Assembly (NCBI GenBank): GCA_047921215.1
Contig: JBLRWO010000013.1
Span: 1-64,000 of the forward strand
Direction: 5' to 3'
Length of the DNA stretch: 64,000 nt
From: RECM01 sp047921215
Lineage (GTDB): Bacteria > Bacteroidota > Rhodothermia > Balneolales > Cyclonatronaceae
The position numbers and the translations under genes are program-made. Shown here in pieces: positions 53,375 through 62,099 of this stretch (positions within the stretch are counted from its first letter, which is position 1; every line of letters begins with the position of its first letter). Under the pieces are notes generated by a model. It did no database searches, had not been told where the DNA came from, and saw only the letters and a program-made list of their open reading frames with translations.

Positions 53375-54415
53375 TTACAAAGTTTTCTCAGAGCTGCTGA
53401 AATCCACTTTTTTCCAGATAAGCCAGATACCGTACAATATAAAAGGAACACTGAGCAGCTGTCCCATGGTGAAGAAGGTACCATCCATAAATGCTGCCTG
53501 TTCAACCTTGGTAAACTCAATCAGTATACGTCCGCTGAACAGGATAATCATGATCAGACCGAGCAGCAGGCCTTCGGGCGGATTTTTTCTATAGTATCGG
53601 TAAACACCCCACAGTATACTCAGAAGTATAATGCACCAAAAGGCCTCGTAAAGCATGGATGGATGCCTCGGTAGCAGGTCAACACGGGCAAAAACAACGG
53701 CCCAGGGCACATCGGTTGGAACACCGAGAATCTCGGAATTGAAAAAATTACCCACACGAATAAAGAAACCGCCAATTGCAACCGGCATAGCAACCCGGTC
53801 TCCAAGCCAGGTAAAGGTAAGATCAGTCCGTTTTTTCATATACAGCCAGATGGCAATTAACATGCCAACACCTGCACCATGACTTGCCAGACCACCCTGC
53901 CAGAAAGCCAGCACTTCGTGCAGGTTCCGAAGATAATAGTCCGGATCATAGAAAATGACATGACCCAGCCTGGCTCCGAGTACTGTTCCGATCAGCATAT
54001 AGGTGAGCAGGCTGTCGGCATAAGCCTGTGGTTTCCCGGCGTCTCTGAACAGTTTTGATCCGTACAGGTAACCAAGTAAAAAACCGGAAGCAAACAGCAC
54101 TCCATACCAGCGCGGCATTACCGGGCCAATCGACGACAGTTCCGGACCACCAAAGGGTAGCATCAACAGCTGACCTATTACAATGGCACCAAGAAGAAGC
54201 CCTCCGCTTTTCCAGAGAGGCATCGGCTCTGCAGGATCGGCTTTTCTGCCTCTTTTCTTTTTGACGTCTTTTTCTTTACCGGTGAGCAGGGGATACCCAA
54301 AGAATAATATGAGCGACAGACCCAGCCCGATTAGGTTGAGGCTGAATGGCAGTGATATTTCAGGGATGGTAAAAGCCACGGGACTGCCGTCCCAGTAGAA
54401 ATAAGAATCCGTCAT
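53375..54415 (-). CDS. lgt: Prolipoprotein diacylglyceryl transferase Lgt
   Basis: Lgt attaches diacylglycerol from phosphatidylglycerol to the lipobox Cys, the first step in maturing the many lipoproteins in this window. The 346-residue inner-membrane protein has about seven to eight helices and the family signature GGFFIRVGNFFNSEILG, including the essential Arg and Asn residues. The active-site region FWQGGLASHGAGVG is also present. About 60 extra residues precede the conserved core compared with the E. coli protein, including a lysine-rich stretch (GKEKDVKKKRGRKAD). It follows cysS by 12 bases and is probably co-transcribed. Confidence 0.95.
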   Translation of the reverse strand: MTDSYFYWDGSPVAFTIPEISLPFSLNLIGLGLSLILFFGYPLLTGKEKDVKKKRGRKADPAEPMPLWKSGGLLLGAIVIGQLLMLPFGGPELSSIGPVMPRWYGVLFASGFLLGYLYGSKLFRDAGKPQAYADSLLTYMLIGTVLGARLGHVIFYDPDYYLRNLHEVLAFWQGGLASHGAGVGMLIAIWLYMKKRTDLTFTWLGDRVAMPVAIGGFFIRVGNFFNSEILGVPTDVPWAVVFARVDLLPRHPSMLYEAFWCIILLSILWGVYRYYRKNPPEGLLLGLIMIILFSGRILIEFTKVEQAAFMDGTFFTMGQLLSVPFILYGIWLIWKKVDFSSSEKTL

Positions 54416-54427
54416 GGTTCGGATCAG

Positions 54428-55888
54428 TTAATAATGGATGGAATATTTTTGTCCTGCTGCCGTGTCTTCAACCGTCACGTCAAGTGCTTTAAGGCGGTCG
54501 CGAATCTGATCGGACAAAGCCCAGTTTTTCTGTGCCCGGGCTTCCGCCCGCATTTCCAGCAGTAAATCGATGAGCCCTTCTGCCAGCTGATCGCTGCCGG
54601 AAATACTCGCCTGTGGCCAGATCCCAAGAACATCATCAATAAAAAGGTGAACCCATTGATACACATCGGCAATATTTGACGGGACTTTGCTTTTTTGTAA
54701 ATCATGCCTGAGTGGCCTTAATTTTTCAAACAAAATCCCGATGGCACGGGCCGTATTGAAATCATCGTTCATGGCCGCTTCAACAGAATCGCGCAGGGAA
54801 TCCAGATCGAAAACAAGGTTTACAGTAGTAACACCATGCACTGAATCCTCAAGATTATTAAGGATATCGGTCAGTGCTTTGTACCCTGCCTCCGCAGCTT
54901 CAAGTGCCTTTTCGGAAAAATCAGTAGTACTCCGGTAGTGGCTTTGTAACAGGAAGAACCGGATAACAGCGGGGTTCCAGGCTTTTGAGAGCAGTTCGTG
55001 GTCGCCCTCAAAAAACTGCCGCAGCGATATGGCATTGCCAAGTGATTTACCCATTTTCTGGCCGTTAAGGGTCACCATATTGTTGTGCATCCAGTATTTG
55101 ACGAATGTCTTGCCGGTGTGTGCCTCACTTTGAGCAATTTCACATTCATGGTGAGGAAACTGGTTTTCAAGTCCGCCACCATGAATATCGAATGTGGATC
55201 CCAGATACTTCATGGACATGGCAGAACATTCTATATGCCACCCCGGGTAACCATCTCCCCATGGGGAATGCCACCTCATGATGTGACTTTCATCGGCTTT
55301 TTTCCACAGGGCAAAATCAGAGGGATTGCGTTTGTCGCCTGCGGTTTCAATACGGGTTCCGGTCTCGGCGTCCTCAGTTTTTCTCCCGCTCAACTTCCCG
55401 TATTCTTGAAATGAGGTAACATCAAAATATACATTTCCATCAGCTTCATAGGCATGACCGCTTTTGATGAGATCATCAATAATGGCAATCTGCTCCGGTA
55501 TATGACCACTTGCCCGCGGAACGATGTCGGGGCGGGTCAGATTCAGCCTGTCCATGTCCTGAAAGTATCGGGTAGTATACTTTTCGGCGATTTCCATGGG
55601 TTCCAGCTTTTCTAGGCGCGATTGTTTGGTCAGCTTGTCTTCCCCTTCATCGTGATCGTCCGTCAGGTGTCCGACATCTGTTATATTTTGAACATACCTG
55701 ACCCTGTAACCGATATAGCGAAGGTAACGAACTACAATATCAAAGGAGACATAACTTTTGGCATGGCCAAGGTGGGCATCACCATAAACAGTGGGTCCAC
55801 ACACATACATACCAACAAACCCCTCGGTAATTGGCTTAAATAGTTCTGTTTTTCGGGATAGTGTGTTGTAAATTTGCAGTTGTTTCAT
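54428..55888 (-). CDS. cysS: Cysteinyl-tRNA synthetase
   Basis: This class I synthetase charges tRNA-Cys. The 486 residues show the zinc/substrate Cys in MYVCGPTVYG, the HIGH-type motif GDAHLGHA, further zinc ligands in WHIECSAMS and HHECEIAQSE, and the KMSKS-type motif written QKMGKSLGN (Gly in place of Ser). A C-terminal DALR-like domain follows (ALEAAEAGYKALTDIL, then LLEMRAEARAQKNW). The start ATG at 55888 is right at the conserved N-terminus. It is first in a cysS-lgt pair. Confidence 0.96.
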   Translation of the reverse strand: MKQLQIYNTLSRKTELFKPITEGFVGMYVCGPTVYGDAHLGHAKSYVSFDIVVRYLRYIGYRVRYVQNITDVGHLTDDHDEGEDKLTKQSRLEKLEPMEIAEKYTTRYFQDMDRLNLTRPDIVPRASGHIPEQIAIIDDLIKSGHAYEADGNVYFDVTSFQEYGKLSGRKTEDAETGTRIETAGDKRNPSDFALWKKADESHIMRWHSPWGDGYPGWHIECSAMSMKYLGSTFDIHGGGLENQFPHHECEIAQSEAHTGKTFVKYWMHNNMVTLNGQKMGKSLGNAISLRQFFEGDHELLSKAWNPAVIRFFLLQSHYRSTTDFSEKALEAAEAGYKALTDILNNLEDSVHGVTTVNLVFDLDSLRDSVEAAMNDDFNTARAIGILFEKLRPLRHDLQKSKVPSNIADVYQWVHLFIDDVLGIWPQASISGSDQLAEGLIDLLLEMRAEARAQKNWALSDQIRDRLKALDVTVEDTAAGQKYSIHY

Positions 55889-56038
55889 CCTGAGTTATCA
55901 GGTTCTGTATAATGAAAATAATTTTATCGTGAATATCTTAAGATACAAAAGGTGAAGTGTAAGCACACAGTATTCGCTGCCACTTTATATGTGGATGGTT
56001 CACAATCATTTGATATTTTGAAATAAACCCCGAATGTT

Positions 56039-57370
56039 ATGAAACCAGAACAGAGCAGCAATCTTATCGAAATCTATTTCCGCAGCCTGGAATCACTTGA
56101 TCCTGCCGGTATGATTTTACGAAAACTCCGAATCAACAACGGAAACCTTACTATAGGTACCGTGGAACTGCCCCTCTATGAAGGCACACACATCTGGGTG
56201 ATGGGAGCCGGAAAAGCAGCCGCATCCATGGCAGCTGGTGTCGAGGAGGTGCTGAATGTGGGTATTCGCGACGGTATTGTCATTGTTCCGGGGGGAGAAC
56301 AGCGAAAAACGGATATTGTTCAGCAATTTGTAGGTGAGCACCCGCTGCCCGGACCCAACAGCCTGGCTGCTACCCTGGAACTAATCAACCTGTCCCGGAA
56401 AGTCACACCCGGCGATATCGTACTGTTTCTTATAAGTGGCGGAGCGTCGGCTCTGATGGAGTACCCCGCAGATGGCATTGATCCGGAAGACTTGATTACG
56501 ACAGTTCAGTTGCTGTTGAACTGCGGTGCCAATATTGATGAAATGAATACCGTTCGTAAGCATTTATCTACTGTTAAAGGTGGCGCATTCCTCCGCAATA
56601 TGCGTTATGCAAGGGTGCTGAATCTGATTGTTTCTGATGTTCCGGGTGATGACGTTGCTTCTGTGGGAAGCGGTCCAACCAATCCTGATCCGTCAACATT
56701 TGCCGATGCCCGGGCTGTTCTGGATAAATACAGCCTGACAGAGAAGATGCCGCAAGCAGTGACTCATTATATCAGCAAGGGAATGGATGGAGAAGTTCAG
56801 GATACGCTTAAACCGGGTGAGCCTGTGGATTGCGAGATCCATAATCACATACTGGCCACATCAGCTGACATGGCCGACCTGGTTAAAAGGAAACTCAGAT
56901 CGGAAGGCTACAGCGCACGTGGATCAGGTAAACCATACACTGGAATGATCGGTGAGATAGCGGATACCATTTTCAATGACATCCTGAAAGTGCAGGACAA
57001 GGCTGCAAGCCTGAAAAAACCGGTTGCCCTAGTTTATCACGGTGAAAGTTATGTGCAGGTTACCGGTAACGGAAAAGGCGGTCGCAACACAGAACTGGCA
57101 CTTCGCATCGCCGAAAAAATTGCCGGTATGGAGGATATCGTGTTCATGAGTGTTGCCACCGATGGCGTTGATGGTAATACCAGTGCAGCAGGAGCAATAT
57201 GCACGGGTAAAACTGCGTTAGCGGGCGAAAAGATGGATATGAATATATCTCACTATATAGCAGACAACGATTCCTGGAGTTATTTCAAGGCGCTGGGTCA
57301 AATTATTCACACAGGTCCGACCGGAAATAATCTGATGGATCTTCAAATTGCATTAATCGGCAAATCATGA
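56039..57370 (+). CDS. Glycerate 2-kinase (type II, MOFRL family)
   Basis: The 443-residue enzyme phosphorylates D-glycerate, feeding serine, glycolate or hydroxypyruvate carbon into glycolysis. It shows VMGAGKAAASMA near residue 58, VPGGEQRK, GEHPLPGPNS, FLISGGASALMEYP, NTVRKHLSTVKGG, SDVPGDDVASVGSGPTNPDP and the C-terminal MOFRL domain with GNGKGGRNTELAL and ATDGVDGNTSAAGA. Its last four bases overlap the next ATG (ATGA). Pairing with a HAD phosphatase two genes on fits a small glycolate/glycerate module. Confidence 0.92.
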   Translation: MKPEQSSNLIEIYFRSLESLDPAGMILRKLRINNGNLTIGTVELPLYEGTHIWVMGAGKAAASMAAGVEEVLNVGIRDGIVIVPGGEQRKTDIVQQFVGEHPLPGPNSLAATLELINLSRKVTPGDIVLFLISGGASALMEYPADGIDPEDLITTVQLLLNCGANIDEMNTVRKHLSTVKGGAFLRNMRYARVLNLIVSDVPGDDVASVGSGPTNPDPSTFADARAVLDKYSLTEKMPQAVTHYISKGMDGEVQDTLKPGEPVDCEIHNHILATSADMADLVKRKLRSEGYSARGSGKPYTGMIGEIADTIFNDILKVQDKAASLKKPVALVYHGESYVQVTGNGKGGRNTELALRIAEKIAGMEDIVFMSVATDGVDGNTSAAGAICTGKTALAGEKMDMNISHYIADNDSWSYFKALGQIIHTGPTGNNLMDLQIALIGKS

Positions 57371-58401
57371 TTTGGGAAAATCCTGTCTATCTCTGGATGT
57401 TGTTACTCATCCCGGTGTTAATAGCCGCATCCATTTATATGAGACAGCGGATTAAAAAGCTCAGGAAGGGATATTTTTCAGAACACCTGTTCAAAGCCTT
57501 GCACAGTAATCGCTGGGAGGCCGGGGCAAGGGCAAAATCCATCCTGCTCTATATCGGTATGGCTCTTCTTGTTGTTGCCCTTGCCGGACCCAAAATCGGT
57601 ACGGAAGTACGTGAAATTAAGCGGCAGGGAATTGATCTGTTGATTGCGCTGGATGTTTCAAGAAGTATGCTTACCGAAGATGTGCGCCCAAACAGGCTCG
57701 ATAAAGCGAAATTTGAAATACTCAGGATGATCGATCAGCTGCAGGGCGATCGCGTTGGCCTGATCGTTTTTACTGGCCACGCATTTCTGCAGAGCCCTTT
57801 GACCACCGATTATTCTGCTTTTCGGATGTATCTGGATATTGCCGACACCGAACAAATGCCATCAGGTACTACGAACCTGAGTGAGGCCGTTAACGAGGCT
57901 TTACTGGTATTTCAGGCTGAGCAGGAAAGGGAACAGGAGAGCAATGCGTCGCGAGTACTATTGATCATATCCGACGGAGAGGATCACGGCCCGGATTTTA
58001 CCCAGCAGTTAAATCAACTTAGCTCAAAAGGAATCATTGCATACACCGTTGGTATCGGAACCAGGCAGGGTGGTATGATACCAAGTATTGATGCAAGAAC
58101 GGGCCGGCAGACAGGCTTCCATCGTGACAGGGAAGGATCTATTGTGACCTCCAAACTGGAGCCGGGTGCCCTGCAGCAAATATCCAGGGCCGGTAATGGG
58201 CTCTACTATGAAATTCAGCGTGGCAGCGACCGGCTTGATGGATTTCTTAGCCAGTTAAGTGATCTGGAGCGAAGGGATTTTGCTACTGAACAATTTTCAG
58301 ACTACAAAAACCAGTACCAGGTTTTCGGACTCTTCGGACTGCTTTTCCTGATGGTGTCCATTTCACTTCCCCGTCATAAAAGCCAGAAATCAATCATATG
58401 A
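57367..58401 (+). CDS. BatA-like VWA-domain membrane protein
   Basis: The 344-residue protein has a BatA-type N-terminus with a helix at about 8-25 and another at 58-75. A von Willebrand A domain follows, with the MIDAS motif DVSRSM (Asp96), a threonine-containing LTTDYSAF and a later Asp in IISDGEDHG. A final helix lies near 318-336. Such proteins belong to the Bacteroides aerotolerance (Bat) set and sit in the inner membrane with the VWA domain in the periplasm. No batB-E, MoxR ATPase or DUF58 gene is nearby, which is unusual. It overlaps both neighbours by four bases. Confidence 0.88.
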   Translation: MIWENPVYLWMLLLIPVLIAASIYMRQRIKKLRKGYFSEHLFKALHSNRWEAGARAKSILLYIGMALLVVALAGPKIGTEVREIKRQGIDLLIALDVSRSMLTEDVRPNRLDKAKFEILRMIDQLQGDRVGLIVFTGHAFLQSPLTTDYSAFRMYLDIADTEQMPSGTTNLSEAVNEALLVFQAEQEREQESNASRVLLIISDGEDHGPDFTQQLNQLSSKGIIAYTVGIGTRQGGMIPSIDARTGRQTGFHRDREGSIVTSKLEPGALQQISRAGNGLYYEIQRGSDRLDGFLSQLSDLERRDFATEQFSDYKNQYQVFGLFGLLFLMVSISLPRHKSQKSII

Positions 58402-59147
58402 TCCGGCTATTCATCCTGGATATCGACGGCTGCATCAGTTATCCTTTTCAAAGCCCCGACTGGGAAAATATGGGGAAAATAAGACGGTTAAACGAGTTGA
58501 GCCGCAGCGATCAAACGATTCCTCCTATTACACTATGCTCCGGCAGACCGCAACCCTATGTTGAGGCAATATCCCAGTGGCTGGATGTCGATTATCCGGT
58601 TGTTTTTGAAAGCGGAGGCGGCTTTTATCGGGTTAAATCCAACGATTTATGGTGGCATCCGGTAATCACAGACCATATACATACTTGTAATGAACAGATA
58701 AAAGACTGGGTAGAAGCACAAGTTATACCGAAATATCCGGGTATGATTCGTGAATTTTCAAAAAAAACGGATGTCGGGATAATCAGTTCTTCAGAAATGG
58801 ATATTCTTGACGCTTATGAAATAATCACAGCCTACATACACGATAATTATCCGGATTATGAAGTTCACCACACGGAAGTCTCGGTGAATGTGATAGTTAA
58901 AAATTCCAATAAGGGGGAGGGGTTGAAGTATTTATCAGAATTGACGGGCATTCCCGTTAACCGGATGGCTTATATCGGGGACAGTTCAGGTGATATTACG
59001 GCACTCAAAACGGTATCAAGGCCGTTTGCACCTTCAAATGCAACAAACGGGGTCAGGCAAATTGCCCGGGTATTAATGGCTGCCACTTCAGATGCGGTAT
59101 TGGCTGCATATGACGAGATCATTGCTGAGAACCGGCGACAGTCCTGA
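58398..59147 (+). CDS. HAD-superfamily phosphatase, phosphoglycolate-phosphatase-like
   Basis: The 249-residue Cof-type HAD hydrolase has the nucleophile and acid Asp8/Asp10 in FILDIDGC (Cys where Thr is usual), motif II in LCSGRPQPY, the Lys in NKGEGLKYLSELTG and motif III/IV in YIGDSSGDITAL. The subclass IIB cap lies between motifs II and III. Closest in style are archaeal-type phosphoglycolate phosphatases and sucrose-phosphate phosphatases. With glycerate kinase in the same operon a phosphoglycolate role is reasonable but unproven. Its ATG overlaps the preceding gene by four bases. A 606-base gene-free stretch follows. Confidence 0.85.
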   Translation: MIRLFILDIDGCISYPFQSPDWENMGKIRRLNELSRSDQTIPPITLCSGRPQPYVEAISQWLDVDYPVVFESGGGFYRVKSNDLWWHPVITDHIHTCNEQIKDWVEAQVIPKYPGMIREFSKKTDVGIISSSEMDILDAYEIITAYIHDNYPDYEVHHTEVSVNVIVKNSNKGEGLKYLSELTGIPVNRMAYIGDSSGDITALKTVSRPFAPSNATNGVRQIARVLMAATSDAVLAAYDEIIAENRRQS

Positions 59148-59524
59148 TCAGGCAATGCTTCAGCCCGGATCAAACAGCAAGTATTATTTGGGTACTCAGA
59201 TAATTTGTCAAAACGGATCACTGTGAATGCAGAATTTTTTGTGAGCACAAACAGTTCAGGGTCCGGTTAACTACTAAAAAGACACATGCAGATTTCCATC
59301 CGACCGGATGTAACTATCGCCGAAGTGTTTAGCGGTTTACTTTCCTGATACCTGCATCACAATTGTAGTATACCGTTAGTTATGACAGAAGAGATAACCA
59401 TCAAAGTGTGAATAATATTGTAACTATGATATTTGAGCAAGTACTTAATATTTAATAAATAATGATGTTTATTATTTATATAAATAAATTAATTAATGTA
59501 AAAAATACACTATTTTTGTAAGTG

Positions 59525-59712
59525 TACTTACATTTTTGGCTCTTTATATACAAGTTGGTCACTCATTGAACAAGCATGAATGGCACTGTACTGTATATTT
59601 GATAATAATAAAGTAACAGCCGGTTAGCATTTTGCAACCGCAGTTAGTTTAAATTGGTGGACTTGGGGGTTGGAGCAGGCCTGTACGTTTATAGTACAGG
59701 CCTGTTTTTTTT
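59525..59712 (+). ncRNA. Candidate small RNA of about 190 nt, unknown family
   Basis: A strong plus-strand terminator with a T-run stands 528 bases after the nearest plus-strand gene, which suggests its own transcript. If the promoter-like TATTTTTG at 59511 is used, the RNA would run from about 59525 to 59712 and contain an internal hairpin at 59621-59640. I do not recognise tmRNA, 6S, SRP RNA or RNase P features. It could also be a long 3' untranslated region. Confidence 0.35.
59676..59712 (+). terminator. Strong intrinsic terminator
   Basis: CAGGCCTGTAC pairs perfectly with GTACAGGCCTG (11 bp) around seven bases, followed by eight T. The T-run is only on the plus strand, so it does not serve mgtE. 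Confidence 0.88.
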
Positions 59713-59753
59713 AAATGATCAAAGAGATGGCTTAAAAACCTGAGAAAGGATAA

Positions 59754-61133
59754 TCAGAGCATCCGGCTCAAAATAATAGTTGCAGCTCCGAAGTATATCA
59801 ACAGCCCGGTTACATCAACAAACGTTGCAACAAAGGGCGCAGAACTGGTGGCTGGGTCAAATCCTATACGTCGCAGTATGAAAGGCAGCATACTGCCGAC
59901 CAGAGAGCCCCAGGAAACGACTCCCACCAGCGCCACTGATACAGTGAGTGCCACCAAAACGTAGTCACTGCCGTAATCATAGAATCCCAGCCATTGCCAG
60001 CCCAAAACCCTGAAAATCCCGATCACAGCAAGAAAAATCCCGAGCATCAGTCCGGCAATTGCTTCCTTGCGCATAACCACCCACCAGTCTTTTAGGCTTA
60101 CATCAGCTACAGCCATTGCACGAATAATGAGTGATGTAGCCTGCGATCCGCTGTTTCCACCACTTGATATGATAAGGGGTATAAATAGGGCCAGAACAAT
60201 GATTGACTCAAGCTGCGTTTCAAAGCTTTCCATGGCAGTGGTTGTAAGCATCTGGCCCAGAAACAGTACGGCAAGCCAGCCGCTTCTTTTTTTAAACATG
60301 GTCCAGACGGATGCTGCCATGTATGGTGTGTCAAGTGCCGATACACCCCCCATTTTCTGGAAGTCTTCTGTGGCCTCTTCTTCGGCTACATCGAGAACGT
60401 CATCAATGGTTACAATACCGATGAGAACACCGTCCGAATCAACAACCGGCAAAACCAGTTTATCGTATTTCTGCATAATCTGGACTGTTTCTTCACGATC
60501 TTGAAAAGCAGAGATACTGATAAAATCATCGTCCATAATATCCTGAACGGTACGGTCGGGATCGGTCAGTATAAACAGTTTGAGATCGAGAGCATCAAGC
60601 AGTTTCCAGGATGTATCAGTGACATAAATTACATTTATGGTTTCCGACATCTTGCCGATTTTCCGGATGTGTGCGAGCGCTTCACGGATGGTCCATCCCG
60701 GACGAACCGCCACATAATCGGGAGTCATCAAACGCCCGACACTCTCCTCCGGATATCCCAGCAACTTTGTGGCTTCCCGTAAATCCTGAGGGTTGAGAAG
60801 ATTAAGAAGGCGCTGTGTTATCTGACCCGGAATTTCAGAGAGAAGGGTGGTCCTGTCATCGGGAGCCAGATTGGCAAGCAGATGCTGGATTTCTTCGTCT
60901 GTAAGCTCTATCAGAAGAGTATTCTGATATTCCGGCTCGAGGTGGGAGAAAACCTCCGACATCTGAGTTTTAGGCAGCGCTCTGAAAAAAAGAATCCGGT
61001 TGGTCTTTTCCAGATCTACGAGCAGATCGGCTATTTCCGGAATCCGCCACTCTTCAACAGATTCTCTCAGACCGGTCCAGTTCTGATTTTCGATCAGTTC
61101 CTGGATTTCCGGTTTAATCAGCTCATTTATCAT
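59754..61133 (-). CDS. mgtE: MgtE-family magnesium transporter
   Basis: This inner-membrane magnesium channel is gated by internal magnesium. The 459 residues follow the family layout. The N domain (about 1-125) has HLEPEYQNTLLIEL-type helical repeats. Paired CBS domains (about 130-255) contain MTPDYVAVRPGWTIREAL and MDDDFISISAFQDREE. A plug helix and five membrane helices (about 285-459) include the pore motif ISSGGNSGSQATSLIIRAMA. The start ATG at 61133 fits the usual length. It is a single gene. Confidence 0.96.
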   Translation of the reverse strand: MINELIKPEIQELIENQNWTGLRESVEEWRIPEIADLLVDLEKTNRILFFRALPKTQMSEVFSHLEPEYQNTLLIELTDEEIQHLLANLAPDDRTTLLSEIPGQITQRLLNLLNPQDLREATKLLGYPEESVGRLMTPDYVAVRPGWTIREALAHIRKIGKMSETINVIYVTDTSWKLLDALDLKLFILTDPDRTVQDIMDDDFISISAFQDREETVQIMQKYDKLVLPVVDSDGVLIGIVTIDDVLDVAEEEATEDFQKMGGVSALDTPYMAASVWTMFKKRSGWLAVLFLGQMLTTTAMESFETQLESIIVLALFIPLIISSGGNSGSQATSLIIRAMAVADVSLKDWWVVMRKEAIAGLMLGIFLAVIGIFRVLGWQWLGFYDYGSDYVLVALTVSVALVGVVSWGSLVGSMLPFILRRIGFDPATSSAPFVATFVDVTGLLIYFGAATIILSRML

Positions 61134-61344
61134 TGAAACAGACTTTCCTGCTATGGTTTCAGAACAGGCTTAAGATATCGTAAGACAGCCATCAGATCAA
61201 AAGTGAATATCTGCAGATTATAGCAGATTTTTCAGTGAATCGGAGGGGGTATCTGTACTGCGGAAGTATTCGTATTTGTTCTGCTGTCGGGAGGATGATT
61301 GCGCGGCAATTAGCGGGACTGTACAGAAAGTAAGTAAATTGATA

Positions 61345-62073
61345 TTATTTAAATCTTATTCTTACAAAAAAAACATCTGGTATAATTTTAAGTAACCAGG
61401 CAACCAGGCGCCATCTTTTTGTAATGTAGGCCACCCGTCTTCGTTTTTTGATGGCTGAGTAGATTTGCCGGGAAGCTTTCATTGAATCAGATACCCAGAA
61501 CATACCGGTGTTGCCTTTGGTTAGCGGGGTATAGACAAAACCGGGACGAATATCTGTTACCAGGATATCTTTCCCCCATAACCGTATCTTCATATTCAAT
61601 CCGGTCATGTAATTGGATATGAATGCTTTGGATGCATTATAGGCCGAATTGCGCGGATTTGGGAGGAGGGATGCAACAGAAGATATCCCGACCACGTGGC
61701 CGTGACCTGTTTCCGAGAAATAATGAACGGCTGTATTGGCCATAGCTACAAATCCGCGAACATTGATATCGATCAGATATAATTCAGTGCCGAGCTGATA
61801 ATCGTGGTTGGCACCACCAACACCGGCATTGATTACAACGGTATCTACACCCTCCATGCGCTCTATTAAAGTGTTGAGCTTATCGACAGCTTCATCCACG
61901 TTTGCCACATCCATTTGCATGATAAAAGAATCGCCGGGCAGTTCGGCTTGAAGGGATTCGAGTTTTTCAGAGCGCCGGCCTGTAAGCCCGAGCGTCACGT
62001 TATCTTCCGACATGACTTTGGCCAAATCGCGCCCGATGCCTGATGTGGCACCTATAATGATCGCTTTTTTCAA
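61345..62073 (-). CDS. Short-chain dehydrogenase/reductase
   Basis: This 242-residue classical SDR starts at a TTG (62073), because the nucleotide-binding GATSGIG begins at residue 8 and no ATG precedes it. It has NAGVGG (82-87), the catalytic Ser132 in ISSVASLLP and the Tyr145-x3-Lys149 pair in SAYNASKAF. Arg33-34 (TGRRSE) after the second strand suggests NADPH preference. The C-terminus (KRRRVAYITKRWRLVAWLLKIIPDVFF) is basic and hydrophobic, so membrane association is likely. The substrate is unknown. It starts 27 bases after alanine dehydrogenase ends and may be co-transcribed with it. Confidence 0.88.
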   Translation of the reverse strand: MKKAIIIGATSGIGRDLAKVMSEDNVTLGLTGRRSEKLESLQAELPGDSFIMQMDVANVDEAVDKLNTLIERMEGVDTVVINAGVGGANHDYQLGTELYLIDINVRGFVAMANTAVHYFSETGHGHVVGISSVASLLPNPRNSAYNASKAFISNYMTGLNMKIRLWGKDILVTDIRPGFVYTPLTKGNTGMFWVSDSMKASRQIYSAIKKRRRVAYITKRWRLVAWLLKIIPDVFFVRIRFK

Positions 62074-62099
62074 GTTGGTCTGACGTGTATTAGAATGGT

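Larger units (their letters stand above)
59148..59753. other. 606-base gene-free stretch with candidate small RNA
   Basis: The left part is ordinary spacer and the middle (59400-59520) is extremely A+T-rich. A 7+7 inverted repeat TGTAAGT-GT-ACTTACA lies at 59517-59532. TATTTTTG at 59511-59518 matches the Bacteroides -7 promoter element. A hairpin CGGTT/AACCG follows (59621-59640), then a strong plus-strand terminator (59676-59712). No ORF longer than about ten codons has a plausible start. Confidence 0.5.

Noticed and set aside
59525..59712. tmRNA, 6S, SRP RNA or RNase P RNA
   Set aside because: No tRNA-like ends, tag frame, long bulged rod or conserved core of those RNAs was recognised.
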